57,613 nucleotides of DNA from Candidatus Aenigmarchaeum subterraneum SCGC AAA011-O16 (GTDB lineage: Archaea; Aenigmatarchaeota; Aenigmatarchaeia; Aenigmatarchaeales; Aenigmatarchaeaceae), in contig ASMQ01000001.1 of NCBI GenBank assembly GCA_000405245.1, forward strand, positions 1-57,613, read 5' to 3'. Under the pieces are notes generated by a model, which saw only the letters and a list, made by a program, of their open reading frames with translations, was not told the origin of the DNA and did not search any database. A program made the position numbers and the translations under genes. This document shows positions 9,601-17,796 of the stretch, in pieces; position 1 is the stretch's first letter; each line of letters begins with the position of its first letter.

Positions 9601-10925
9601 AGATAGTAGGGAGGTTTCTTCGAATCTTTACAGAAATGACACTCTGGCCAATACGGAAAACAACACTGCATTAATCTTGCCGGTTGGTCAGTGGAAATAT
9701 ATCTGCAATATCACAGCTACACAAAACTTTACATCCACAACATTCACAAGAATCCAGAACATAACTAAAGGAGACCTGACCATAAGTTTGTTCCTCAATG
9801 ACACACAGGCAAACAGGAATTACACAAGAAATGAAGTTGCAAACTTTACAGCTGCTGGAAATGTTTCTGGGATAACAATAACTCTCGCGTCTAATTACAC
9901 AGGCTGGATTGACCTAACCGGAACACAGTTCATTTATAACACGACCAATTTAACTACACTTGGCCAGAATTGGAACATTTCCTCATACTTCAACGGCAAT
10001 GCAAACCTCTCCTACTTCATGAGGACTTTAGCATTCAATGTGACTACGCCACCACCTAATAGACCACCACAGTTCAAAGAAAATACGACAAACTTCGGAT
10101 TGTCAACAGCATATTCAACTGGAAAGAACTATGGCTTTCAAATAAATTTCAGCGACACGGAAACTGGAAATGCTGGCGTGGATAAAGTATTGTTTGAAAC
10201 AAACGCTTCTGGAACTGTAACAAATTATTCGGTTTTCTCCTCTCCGGCGGTTACAAACACTTCAACGAGTGGATTGTTCACAATTAATTTCACACAGGAG
10301 CGATTCCTAAGCTCCGGAGAGTACAGAATAAGATGGTTTGCAAATGACACGGGCAACGAGGCCAATTTAACTAGTGTTGTAATTTTCACAGTAACAAAAA
10401 ACAGTTCAATAAACTACATGAATTTGACTTTGAATGGAACAGAAGCTACACTCTCTGTCACCTATAGGAGTGTTACGAACGCCACAGGTTACAATGCAAT
10501 ATCTTCTGGACAGATTATACCTTTCAACCTTACAAGAAATACGACGCATATAGGAATCACAAACCCAATTTCAAATGTTTTGGATCTAGCAGTTGCTCAA
10601 TATAATTACACATACAATACAAGTGGAAATGCAAATTACACCACATCAACTAAATCATTTATACTTAGCGTGACGAATGCGACATCAAACGTTACATTGT
10701 CCGTTACACCAGCCACACCGACATTCGGAACATCGACCACTGCAACTTGCACATCTGATAGTAGGGAGACTTCATCTAATCTCTATAGGAATTCCAGCTT
10801 AGCAAATACCGAGAATAATACAGCATTGATACTGCCAGGTGGGCAATGGACTTATGTCTGCAATGTAACAGCGACTCAGAACTTTACCTTTGCCACCACA
10901 GCACAAATTTACAATGTAAGCAAAG
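5322..10925 (+). repeat. Five tandem ~1.18-kb coding repeats
   Basis: Units begin at about 5322, 6531, 7706, 8885 and 10061, each opening with a PP(R/Q)(F/Y)K(D/E)N motif followed by TNFGL and NYGFQINW. Spacings are 1209, 1175, 1179 and 1176 bases; the last unit is shorter (ends near 10925). Each 392-residue unit seems to hold about four Ig-like modules, marked by WFAND, YNTSGN, ENNTALILPxGQW and NTTNLTT. Protein identity between units is high while many third codon positions differ, so the array is not a recent DNA duplication. By hand count unit 4 has about 35 NxS/T sequons. Confidence 0.9.
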
Positions 10926-12811
10926 CATCCAATCCAGTAAATCTATTTTTGAATGGAACTTTGAACTCGAATAAAAGTTATATTTATCCGCAGGCAATAA
11001 ACGCGACAGCAGCAATAACCGGTGGCACAGCAACTTTATTTAGAGATGACGCTTCAGTCTCGAATCCTCATCTCATCCAACCTGCGGCTAAATCCGCTGG
11101 ATATGCTTACAAAGCAAATGGAACAGGAAACCAAAACTACTCCGACAACTTCACAGGCGTCACCTTCTATGCTATAGTTGACAAAAGTTTCACTCTAACT
11201 AGTCTATTCTTAAACGGAACAGAAGGAAATGTAAATTATATTCTTAATGGAATTGCAAACCTGACAACATCTGTCAACACCACAGGACAGATACAACTTT
11301 GGACAAACTTCACTGGCTCGATGCAGAACGTATCGAATTCCCCAGGAACATCTCCGTTGATAAACTACACTAATCTTACAACCAGAGGAGCTTACAATAT
11401 CACAGGATACTTTGCAGGGAATGAAAACTTCTCAACATCGAGCCAGTTTTATATTGCAAAGGCTATAGGCGGTTATGCTGAAGCTGATCTTATTGAGCCT
11501 ACAGGAATAAAACTTGTAAAAGAAAAAGACACCTTTTTCCTTAATACGCAATTCACATGCAGGGTAGCAACCTGTGGTCTACTCAACATAACACCGCGAC
11601 AGGAATTGAACGTCATAACAAACAACACGGCTGACGGACTTTACTTGGATAGCGGAGAAACTTCTGTAAAACAATGCACATTGTCAATCGGTCAAGGCTG
11701 TTTTGCTAACTGGACAATCGTAGCCAACACCATAGGATCCTATGACGTCGATGCTAACGTCAGCGGAGCAGACATAACTAATGACACGGCAGATGTTCTA
11801 GTTTCTGTATACCGGGTCGTGACTGAAGTTGTGACAGTGCCGGGCTTTGGAGGAGGCCTTTTGATTATAAGAGAAAAAGGCAGACCTTTGCTTGACTTAG
11901 AAATTGTCAATTTGACTCCTAGAGTATTTACTGGAGAAAATTTAATTTACACTATCAATTTAACTAACGTAGGAAACCTTACAACCTTCGATGTCGTAAT
12001 CCACAAAAGCGTTATAAAGGACGATAAGGTCCTTCTAACTGACGCCATAACACGATCGATGTATGATAACATTTCGATAACAGACTCTATGCACATACCT
12101 GACGACTTTAATGTGGATAGATATTTCTTCCAATTGTTTGTGGAGTACGTGGGGAGAAATGCATCTGCTGTGGCTACTTTTGATGTAATAAAAGACTGTT
12201 TGACTTTGAAAGGGGTTTCTTACGATCTCTTCAGCAGAAAGCAGGTGATGCATTCTGAGACCTTGAAAGATGTCAACCTTACCTTTGAAAACATCTGTGG
12301 ATTCGATTTGAATGATGTCATAATGAATATTGATGGCTTGAAGATCAGGGTAGGTAAAGTTGCTGGAAGCTTTGAGAGGAGCATCAACTTCGATAAATTT
12401 GGAGCACATCCAATATCGCTCACGTATAAAGAGGGAGAGTCTAAGGTAGATTTTGCGCTTGAACCGCCAGGACCAGACCTGTTAACAATCCTACTAATTT
12501 TAATAACCTTAGGATTGATTATCGGAATAGTTTATTATTCAAAAAGAATATACGCCATACTGCAGGAACTTGGCATAGTCATACCAAAGATAAGTCTGAA
12601 TATTCCGAAGATAACCTGGAGGCCAAGAATTCCAAAAATACCAGCATTGCCAAAAATTATTATCAAAATCCCTGAAATACCACGGCTCCCTGAAAAACCA
12701 AAAGAATTAAAGCCGGAAAGCGAAGTATTTAAGGAGGAATTGAAGGCTAAGGTAATAGAAAAGTTAGAAAAGAAATTCGAGGAGGAAGAAAATGAAAAAG
12801 GACGAAGTTGA
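6617..12811 (+). CDS. Giant repeat surface glycoprotein, C-terminal part with membrane anchor
   Basis: Continuation of the 4284 gene after the one-base frameshift; no start or signal peptide of its own (the frame opens on ATT). It holds most of unit 2 and units 3-5 of the tandem repeat, three further Ig-like modules (about 10925-11470), a juxtamembrane region, and one transmembrane segment (about 12475-12547). The cytoplasmic tail is unusual: proline-spaced basic repeats (PKISL, PKITW, PKIPA, PKIII) then a charged helix ending EEEENEKGRS. The tail overlaps the start of a coiled-coil gene by 20 bases. Most likely a very large adhesin, S-layer-associated or fibre-like protein; threonine and asparagine rich. 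Ligand unknown. Confidence 0.85.
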   Translation: MDRSEGGNAAVSKVIFEINVSGTITNYTRYTSPAVGNDTSGVYTINFTQPQFSGAGEYRYRWFANDTGNEFNLTNVVIFTITQNRTLSFMNLTLNGTEANLAVTYRSVHNATANSSTVTDANLPFNFTRNITHLFSNIFDGQINSVQLDLPVGEYNYTFNTSGNANYSAGTKSFIHTVQNATSNVTLTMTPGVTTYPTSTTTVCTADNRETSANLYRNASLANTENNTAIILGAGQWAYTCNVTATQNFTFAGVTNILNISKGDALLNLTLNGTQANRNYTRNEVANFTAYSNVSFVREVQQLILTSNYTGWVDLTSIQYIFNTTNLTTVGQNWNITTYFVGNSNLSYTTRSVFFNVSTPPPNQPPQYKDNTTNFGLVTTFSPNKNYGFQINWTDPENGNAGVSQAFFETNVSGTITNYTRFSSPAVTNTSANGLYIINFTQEQFLQTGEYRFRWFANETGNEVNETSLVIFTINKNSTFDFMNLTLNNTEASLSVTYRSVHNATANNSIGQQILAFNFTRNLTHLANNLGANSRASEQLDLAVGQYNYTYNTSGNINYTASTKSFVLTVSNATSNATLTVTPTAPVTYAVSSTAICTSDHKESSTNLYRNDTLANTENNTGLFLPAGQWKYICNVTATQNYTFATALTIYNISRGDVNVTLQLNGTQGNRNYTQREVANFTAYTNVSLVREVQKLILTSNYTGWIDLTSDQYVFNTTNLTTIGQNFNMSGYFVGNSNLSYRQQFYLFNVSTPPPNRPPQFKENITNFGLASTYSPGKNYGFQINWTDPEFGNAGIDKVIFETNVSGVITNYSRYDSPAVTNTSNNGLYTINFTQEQFPQAGEYRIRWFANDSNAGENAFNLTSLVIFTINKNTSFDRMNLTLNKTEAPLSVTYRSVTNATGNHSIFLTGQVLSLNMTRNTTHFDGSVISGFYDEQLDLAVSQYNYTFNTSGNVNYTAGTKSFILTVGNATSNVTLTVTPAPTTYPTQSTATCTGDSREVSSNLYRNDTLANTENNTALILPVGQWKYICNITATQNFTSTTFTRIQNITKGDLTISLFLNDTQANRNYTRNEVANFTAAGNVSGITITLASNYTGWIDLTGTQFIYNTTNLTTLGQNWNISSYFNGNANLSYFMRTLAFNVTTPPPNRPPQFKENTTNFGLSTAYSTGKNYGFQINFSDTETGNAGVDKVLFETNASGTVTNYSVFSSPAVTNTSTSGLFTINFTQERFLSSGEYRIRWFANDTGNEANLTSVVIFTVTKNSSINYMNLTLNGTEATLSVTYRSVTNATGYNAISSGQIIPFNLTRNTTHIGITNPISNVLDLAVAQYNYTYNTSGNANYTTSTKSFILSVTNATSNVTLSVTPATPTFGTSTTATCTSDSRETSSNLYRNSSLANTENNTALILPGGQWTYVCNVTATQNFTFATTAQIYNVSKASNPVNLFLNGTLNSNKSYIYPQAINATAAITGGTATLFRDDASVSNPHLIQPAAKSAGYAYKANGTGNQNYSDNFTGVTFYAIVDKSFTLTSLFLNGTEGNVNYILNGIANLTTSVNTTGQIQLWTNFTGSMQNVSNSPGTSPLINYTNLTTRGAYNITGYFAGNENFSTSSQFYIAKAIGGYAEADLIEPTGIKLVKEKDTFFLNTQFTCRVATCGLLNITPRQELNVITNNTADGLYLDSGETSVKQCTLSIGQGCFANWTIVANTIGSYDVDANVSGADITNDTADVLVSVYRVVTEVVTVPGFGGGLLIIREKGRPLLDLEIVNLTPRVFTGENLIYTINLTNVGNLTTFDVVIHKSVIKDDKVLLTDAITRSMYDNISITDSMHIPDDFNVDRYFFQLFVEYVGRNASAVATFDVIKDCLTLKGVSYDLFSRKQVMHSETLKDVNLTFENICGFDLNDVIMNIDGLKIRVGKVAGSFERSINFDKFGAHPISLTYKEGESKVDFALEPPGPDLLTILLILITLGLIIGIVYYSKRIYAILQELGIVIPKISLNIPKITWRPRIPKIPALPKIIIKIPEIPRLPEKPKELKPESEVFKEELKAKVIEKLEKKFEEEENEKGRS

Positions 12812-13154
12812 TAATATTGCTGAAGAGATAGCTGATGAAACTTTTGATTTTTTTAAAAGCAAATTCAAAGGCGTTTTAGATGTCGCTGAGAAAAGCTCTA
12901 GACTGAACCAAACAGTATCCTCGAACATGAGCAATTTAGACAAGAGATTAAACTATATGGAGAGTAGACTAGAGAACCATATCAAAAACTTTAACATTGT
13001 CGCGGTTGAAACGGATAGGCTGATAACCGAGAAAACTGAGGATTTGGCTAGAGAGAACGACGAGACTATAATGAAATTAGTAAGCGATATCCAGGACTTG
13101 AGGGACGAAGTTACAAGACTAAAGACCGATTTGAGAAGGAAAAACCAATTTTAA
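12792..13154 (+). CDS. Cytosolic coiled-coil protein, 120 residues
   Basis: Starts inside the 3' end of the giant surface gene at ATG 12792, with a clear GGAGG-type ribosome binding site about 8 bases upstream (near 12781-12786). No signal peptide or membrane segment. Residues 1-30 are acidic; residues about 40-115 have heptad-like spacing (LDKRLNYMESRLENHI, then DIQDLRDEVTRLKTDL) typical of a parallel coiled coil. Because the giant protein has a charged cytosolic tail and the genes are translationally overlapped, a tail-binding cytoskeletal or clustering adaptor is a reasonable inference. No named family recognised. Confidence 0.75.
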   Translation: MKKDEVDNIAEEIADETFDFFKSKFKGVLDVAEKSSRLNQTVSSNMSNLDKRLNYMESRLENHIKNFNIVAVETDRLITEKTEDLARENDETIMKLVSDIQDLRDEVTRLKTDLRRKNQF

Positions 13155-13179
13155 ATTTCTTAACATTTAAGAGTGTAGT

Positions 13180-16100
13180 ATGATGCTGACCGAGGCGGAA
13201 GCTAAACTGTTGTTCATCTTAACATTGATAATTACTATGTTCTCTCTAAGGGCATTTTTCCCTATCACAGGTTATGTTGCAGCATACAATACCGGAGCAA
13301 ATACAATAAACGTTTCGGGTTCGAGCAATAATTTTTCTTCAATAGCATCTGACATTGCAGACTCAACAAAATTCAACTGGAATGACTCGACTAGAATTGC
13401 AATCCTAGGAAATTCTACAAATCCAGTTAATCTGAATATAACATCGGATGGAATTCTGACAGCGGAAACAAACTCGACATTCATTGCCAATGGCAACATC
13501 TTTTTGAACGGAAATATGACTGTTAGTAATGTTACAATTACAGTCAACGGGAATGTGAGTATATCGGCCCCGAATTCGTATATAAATTTTGCCAATTCAA
13601 AATTGACAATCAATGGTTCATGGACAGACAATTCAACATCAACGTTTTGGAATTCTGCAAACTCCTCAGTCACCTTCACCTCGCCCTATAATCAGACCAT
13701 GGCCTTCGGTAATGCCACCAACTATGTCGACGGTGTAGAGTTTAACAACTTAATGTTTGATCCAAACTCTTCTTCTGCTAATCCGACATTTACTGTCGCT
13801 GGAAATGCATTGAAAATAAATGGAACGCTGACAATAAAGAATGCAGCAGGTGATGCGACACATGTCACAACTGTAACAGATGCGACAAACGATAAAGGCA
13901 TTACAGTAAAGAAGGCACTGACAGTAGGCGGAAACGGAACACTGATTTTCAGCGATAACCCAACCACATCGAATTCATTGTTTACCTTTTCAGTTCAAAC
14001 CAACGGGACGCTGACAACCGACAACAGTACTATCACCATCAGCACAGGAGGCGCTGGTGGAGCTTTTTCTATAGCTGGAGGAACTTGGAATATGGGTTCC
14101 GGCTTAATACAAATTGTGTCAGCAACTTCGTCGCTCTGCGTGAGCGGAACAGTCAACGCAGGAACCTCGCTTATAAGTGTAACAGGTTTTGACTTTGTGA
14201 TCACAAGCTGCACTGGTGCACGTTCGCTAAATAACCTCACATTTAGCAGTAGAATTACGCTCAGTGGAAACGATCGATTTTTAGGCAATGTTACTGGGAA
14301 TTTAGGATGCGATGCCGTCAACTGGAATGGCGCCATTTTGACGGTTGATGGGACATTTACAACGAATTGCAAAATTTATGGAGGAGGAGCACCTCAGGTT
14401 GGCGGAGTGAATGTTACCAATCTTTTTATCAACACAAGCGGATATGCACAATGGAGTAGCACCAGCCATACTATTTCCGGGGCATATACGGACAATTCTA
14501 CCAATCCGTCAAATAACTGGGACGCTGGAAGTGGTACAGTTAGTTTTACATCCACTAATTCAGTAACGATGACATTCGCAAATCTCGGAGAAAATGAGTT
14601 CAACAATCTTGTCTTTAATCCGAATTCTGCCTCTGCCAATCCCACATTCACGATTGCCGGAAGTGCACTTAACATTAATGGCACGTTAACCATAAAGAAC
14701 CCGGCTGGTGTTTATTTTTATGATCCTGGAATAAATGTGACTTTATATTCGCTGAATATATCAAATGCAAGCATCTTCAGACTTGACTCTGCAGCAGGCG
14801 GAAGCCAGACTCTATTGAAGTTCATCGACCTGAACGGAACCGGATTTTCCAGCAACGTAAGCGGAAGTTTCATAGCTAATGGCAATAAAACTTTTGGAGT
14901 CCTTATAACAACAAACAACACAACCGCCCCGGCAAATGCATTCAACTTTAAAACCGGAATCGAACCAGCAACATTTTTCTTGAATTATACTAACATATCG
15001 TTCGCAAATGCAGTCGATATGAACCAGATATCTAACAGCTCCATGGTAAGCAATGTCGTCATCAAGAATTCCACAATAGGTTTGAGGTTTCTGAATGGTG
15101 GCGGAGGTAACTTCACAAATATAAGTTTTTTTGGCGTTTCACAAAACATCGTCAACGCCAGAGGAACTCAAAACTGGACAAACATAAGTTTTGATTCCAG
15201 TGCCACCAGTCATCTGGAGGCAATAGCAGGAAGCATAGAAATAAACACAGTACAAAATCTGAATAGTTCTAAAATATCTTGGTTAAACACTTCTCCGGGA
15301 ACACTAATCATCAAAAATTTCAACAGTATTGGAGACTGGAGAATGTATGCTTACAATTCAAGCATGCAGAACAGCAAATCTTCCATCAAAAACGACTTTA
15401 CATCAGCAGATAATATCACGATTTTCGGGGGAACATTTATCATAGATAAAGTGACTGAGTCAAAAAGTTTTACAATAAGTAACGGGACTACTGTAAACAT
15501 TTCATCCGGTAACCTGACAGTTAGCGAAACCTTTAATCAAACAGGAAATTTGAACATTTATAACCATACAGATGTCGTATCTACGCATTCGATAATAAAC
15601 GAATCGGCTCTATTTGTCAGCTCCAACTCTTCATTTTATGCAAACAATTTTAATCTTAACGAAAGTGAAATAAGAATCTATGGAGACTTCCATTACACAA
15701 GTACAACGCCACAAGTTCCAAAAAAAGTGGACGACAATGATGATGGACTGGTGGGACTGTGGCATATGGATGAAAGTTATGGAAGAAACAGTACAGACTC
15801 TTCAGGCAATGGAAATAATGGATTTTTGATTAATGGAGCCAATTGGACTAGTGGAAGATTCAAAAGCGCATTAGAGTTTGATGGTGTAGATGATTCACTA
15901 GAAGTTTTTGATAACAACAGTTTGGATTTAACTGTCAACGGAACTCTTGTCGCATGGGTGAAACCTAAACTGATTGATAGATATCAAACAATTATTGCTA
16001 AAGGCAGAACTACAGTCACAGATAATTTATATTCTCTATTTTGGTGGAATGATAATGAAGTTTTAATGTCAATAAATAACAATACGCCTGGATTGGAGAG

Positions 16101-16464
16101 CAATTGCAAAAGTGTTACACAATTATCGCAACCAGACGTATGGTATTTTATTGTTGGAACCATGAACCCGTCGAGCTTGAAAATCTATGTTAATGGAGAG
16201 TTAAAGACAGAGTGCTCAAAACCATACAACATTACGCCGACAACTTACAATCTAACGATAGGAATCTCCAAAAATGGCGATTATCCATTTGCTGGAGTTA
16301 TTGATGAAGCTGTTGTCTACAACAGAGACTTATCGGCGGATGAAATAAAAAATTTATACGGATTGGGTTTGATTAAGCATAGAACTATAACGGCGGTCGG
16401 AGACGCCAACATAACTGTGGACACAGGCATTATAGCTGTAAACACAACCTATGCCAGCCAGTGA
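13180..16464 (+). CDS. Beta-helix/LamG surface protein, N-terminal part (ends at in-frame TGA)
   Basis: Begins MMLTEAEAKLLFIL with a signal or anchor at about residues 8-34. Residues about 40-840 are N/T/S-rich short strands (repeated NGTLTIKN, ANPTFT and FNNL motifs, a near-duplicate block at about 13738-13850 and 14600-14705) consistent with a right-handed beta-helix. Residues about 855-1065 are a LamG/concanavalin-like domain: GLWHMDES, SGNGNNG, ALEFDGVDD, then GVIDEAVVYNRDLS. Codon 1095 (16462-16464) is TGA in the same frame as the next ORF; TGG (Trp) there would give one 1538-residue protein. Dense NxS/T sequons. Likely an exported adhesin. Confidence 0.8.
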   Translation: MMLTEAEAKLLFILTLIITMFSLRAFFPITGYVAAYNTGANTINVSGSSNNFSSIASDIADSTKFNWNDSTRIAILGNSTNPVNLNITSDGILTAETNSTFIANGNIFLNGNMTVSNVTITVNGNVSISAPNSYINFANSKLTINGSWTDNSTSTFWNSANSSVTFTSPYNQTMAFGNATNYVDGVEFNNLMFDPNSSSANPTFTVAGNALKINGTLTIKNAAGDATHVTTVTDATNDKGITVKKALTVGGNGTLIFSDNPTTSNSLFTFSVQTNGTLTTDNSTITISTGGAGGAFSIAGGTWNMGSGLIQIVSATSSLCVSGTVNAGTSLISVTGFDFVITSCTGARSLNNLTFSSRITLSGNDRFLGNVTGNLGCDAVNWNGAILTVDGTFTTNCKIYGGGAPQVGGVNVTNLFINTSGYAQWSSTSHTISGAYTDNSTNPSNNWDAGSGTVSFTSTNSVTMTFANLGENEFNNLVFNPNSASANPTFTIAGSALNINGTLTIKNPAGVYFYDPGINVTLYSLNISNASIFRLDSAAGGSQTLLKFIDLNGTGFSSNVSGSFIANGNKTFGVLITTNNTTAPANAFNFKTGIEPATFFLNYTNISFANAVDMNQISNSSMVSNVVIKNSTIGLRFLNGGGGNFTNISFFGVSQNIVNARGTQNWTNISFDSSATSHLEAIAGSIEINTVQNLNSSKISWLNTSPGTLIIKNFNSIGDWRMYAYNSSMQNSKSSIKNDFTSADNITIFGGTFIIDKVTESKSFTISNGTTVNISSGNLTVSETFNQTGNLNIYNHTDVVSTHSIINESALFVSSNSSFYANNFNLNESEIRIYGDFHYTSTTPQVPKKVDDNDDGLVGLWHMDESYGRNSTDSSGNGNNGFLINGANWTSGRFKSALEFDGVDDSLEVFDNNSLDLTVNGTLVAWVKPKLIDRYQTIIAKGRTTVTDNLYSLFWWNDNEVLMSINNNTPGLESNCKSVTQLSQPDVWYFIVGTMNPSSLKIYVNGELKTECSKPYNITPTTYNLTIGISKNGDYPFAGVIDEAVVYNRDLSADEIKNLYGLGLIKHRTITAVGDANITVDTGIIAVNTTYASQ

Positions 16465-16467
16465 ACT

Positions 16468-17796
16468 ATGAAGAATGTAACTTTTAACTTGAATCCAACT
16501 TCCATCATCAAAATAAACGGCAATTTGACTTTAGTTAACGTGACGATTAACGCTAACAATTCCCTATACGGAGTTGTTATCAATTCTAACAATGCGACGA
16601 TAAATTATACGAGCTTTTTGAATGCCGGCGGATATATTTATTTAAATAATTCAAAATTAACAGCCTACAATCTGTCTTTCGATGGAATCAATACGTTTGT
16701 CGATGGCTATAATTTTTCAATCAATAACGTGACGAATGTTCCATCAACTTCAGGATTTAATAGTCTAGGCGAATTTCTAAATATCAGCAACACATCTACA
16801 GGTAGTTCAATTCTAATAAATTTCAGCTACACCGGCAGCGTTTCCGGAGAAGACAATCTTAGAGTTTACAAGTGGACTGGCACGTCTTGGACTGTTGAAT
16901 CGAATACTGGAGTAGACACAACAGGAAAATATGTTTGGGCAAACATAACTCCTGCCTCTATATACGGAGTGTTGTCACCTGCTCCATCGACAGCAACAAC
17001 AGCGCCATCAACAACACAACCATCTGGAGGCGGAGTTGGAAAGGCAAAAAATAATTTTACCTTGAGCGTGAATTCCTTTTCAGTTCAGTTGGTATTAAAG
17101 GAGTTCAAAACAGAATCGATAGAAATCAAAAACACCGGCGACACAGACTTGACAATCAATGTAGACCCTGGAAATTTGAGAGACAGAGTTTTATTGACAT
17201 CCTATACAGTGAATCTAAAAGTTGGTGAAACCAAAACTCTTACTGTAACTTTTGTAGCCGGCAACAGCACTGGAGTTTTTATAGGAGGCTTGGCGTTTAC
17301 TGCAGAAGGTATCAAGAAAACCATACCTACCTCTTTAGTAGTAGAGAGCGAGAATATACTTTTTGATGTAAAATTGAATTTGTCAGAGATCTATAAAAGA
17401 GTTGTGGAGGGTTCTTCGGTAATTCCACTGGTAACTCTCATCAACGTCGGCAGACCTGAAAAGACAGTCGATGTCCTGATTAATTATTCAATAAAAGATA
17501 TTAATGGGAATTTACTGTTAGCTGAATCAGAAACTATGGCTGTAACAAACAGAACTACTTTCCCTAAAGAATTTAGATTGACTGATAAGTTTGTACCTGG
17601 CGAATATTTCATAAGTGCGGAAGTCGCTTATATAAATTCCTTTGCAGCCTCAAGTGTCTTGTTCGAAGTCATACCAAAACCACCTATTTTTGTTGTTCTG
17701 TATGTACTCTACATCGTTTTTATTTTAGTAATTATTTTATATATATCAAGAAAAAAACGTGAATCTAGTCGCTCCAGAACCTTTTCGTTCTTATGA
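16468..17796 (+). CDS. Beta-helix/LamG surface protein, C-terminal part with membrane anchor
   Basis: In frame with the preceding ORF and starting one codon after its TGA, so most probably the same gene. It lacks a signal peptide and continues the beta-helix (NVTFNLNPTSIIKINGNLTL). A Thr/Ser/Pro-rich linker (about residues 165-190) is followed by two Ig-like domains, then a C-terminal membrane segment (about residues 405-428) and a basic tail RKKRESSRSR. The C-terminal anchor implies that an unbroken protein would be fixed to the membrane, whereas termination at 16464 would release the passenger. Its last 32 bases overlap the convergent helicase gene. Confidence 0.75.
   Translation: MKNVTFNLNPTSIIKINGNLTLVNVTINANNSLYGVVINSNNATINYTSFLNAGGYIYLNNSKLTAYNLSFDGINTFVDGYNFSINNVTNVPSTSGFNSLGEFLNISNTSTGSSILINFSYTGSVSGEDNLRVYKWTGTSWTVESNTGVDTTGKYVWANITPASIYGVLSPAPSTATTAPSTTQPSGGGVGKAKNNFTLSVNSFSVQLVLKEFKTESIEIKNTGDTDLTINVDPGNLRDRVLLTSYTVNLKVGETKTLTVTFVAGNSTGVFIGGLAFTAEGIKKTIPTSLVVESENILFDVKLNLSEIYKRVVEGSSVIPLVTLINVGRPEKTVDVLINYSIKDINGNLLLAESETMAVTNRTTFPKEFRLTDKFVPGEYFISAEVAYINSFAASSVLFEVIPKPPIFVVLYVLYIVFILVIILYISRKKRESSRSRTFSFL

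Noticed and set aside
16462-16464. TGA as selenocysteine codon
   Set aside because: No selenoprotein family match and no sign of an insertion element; TGA ends other genes here. A Trp codon changed to TGA is simpler.
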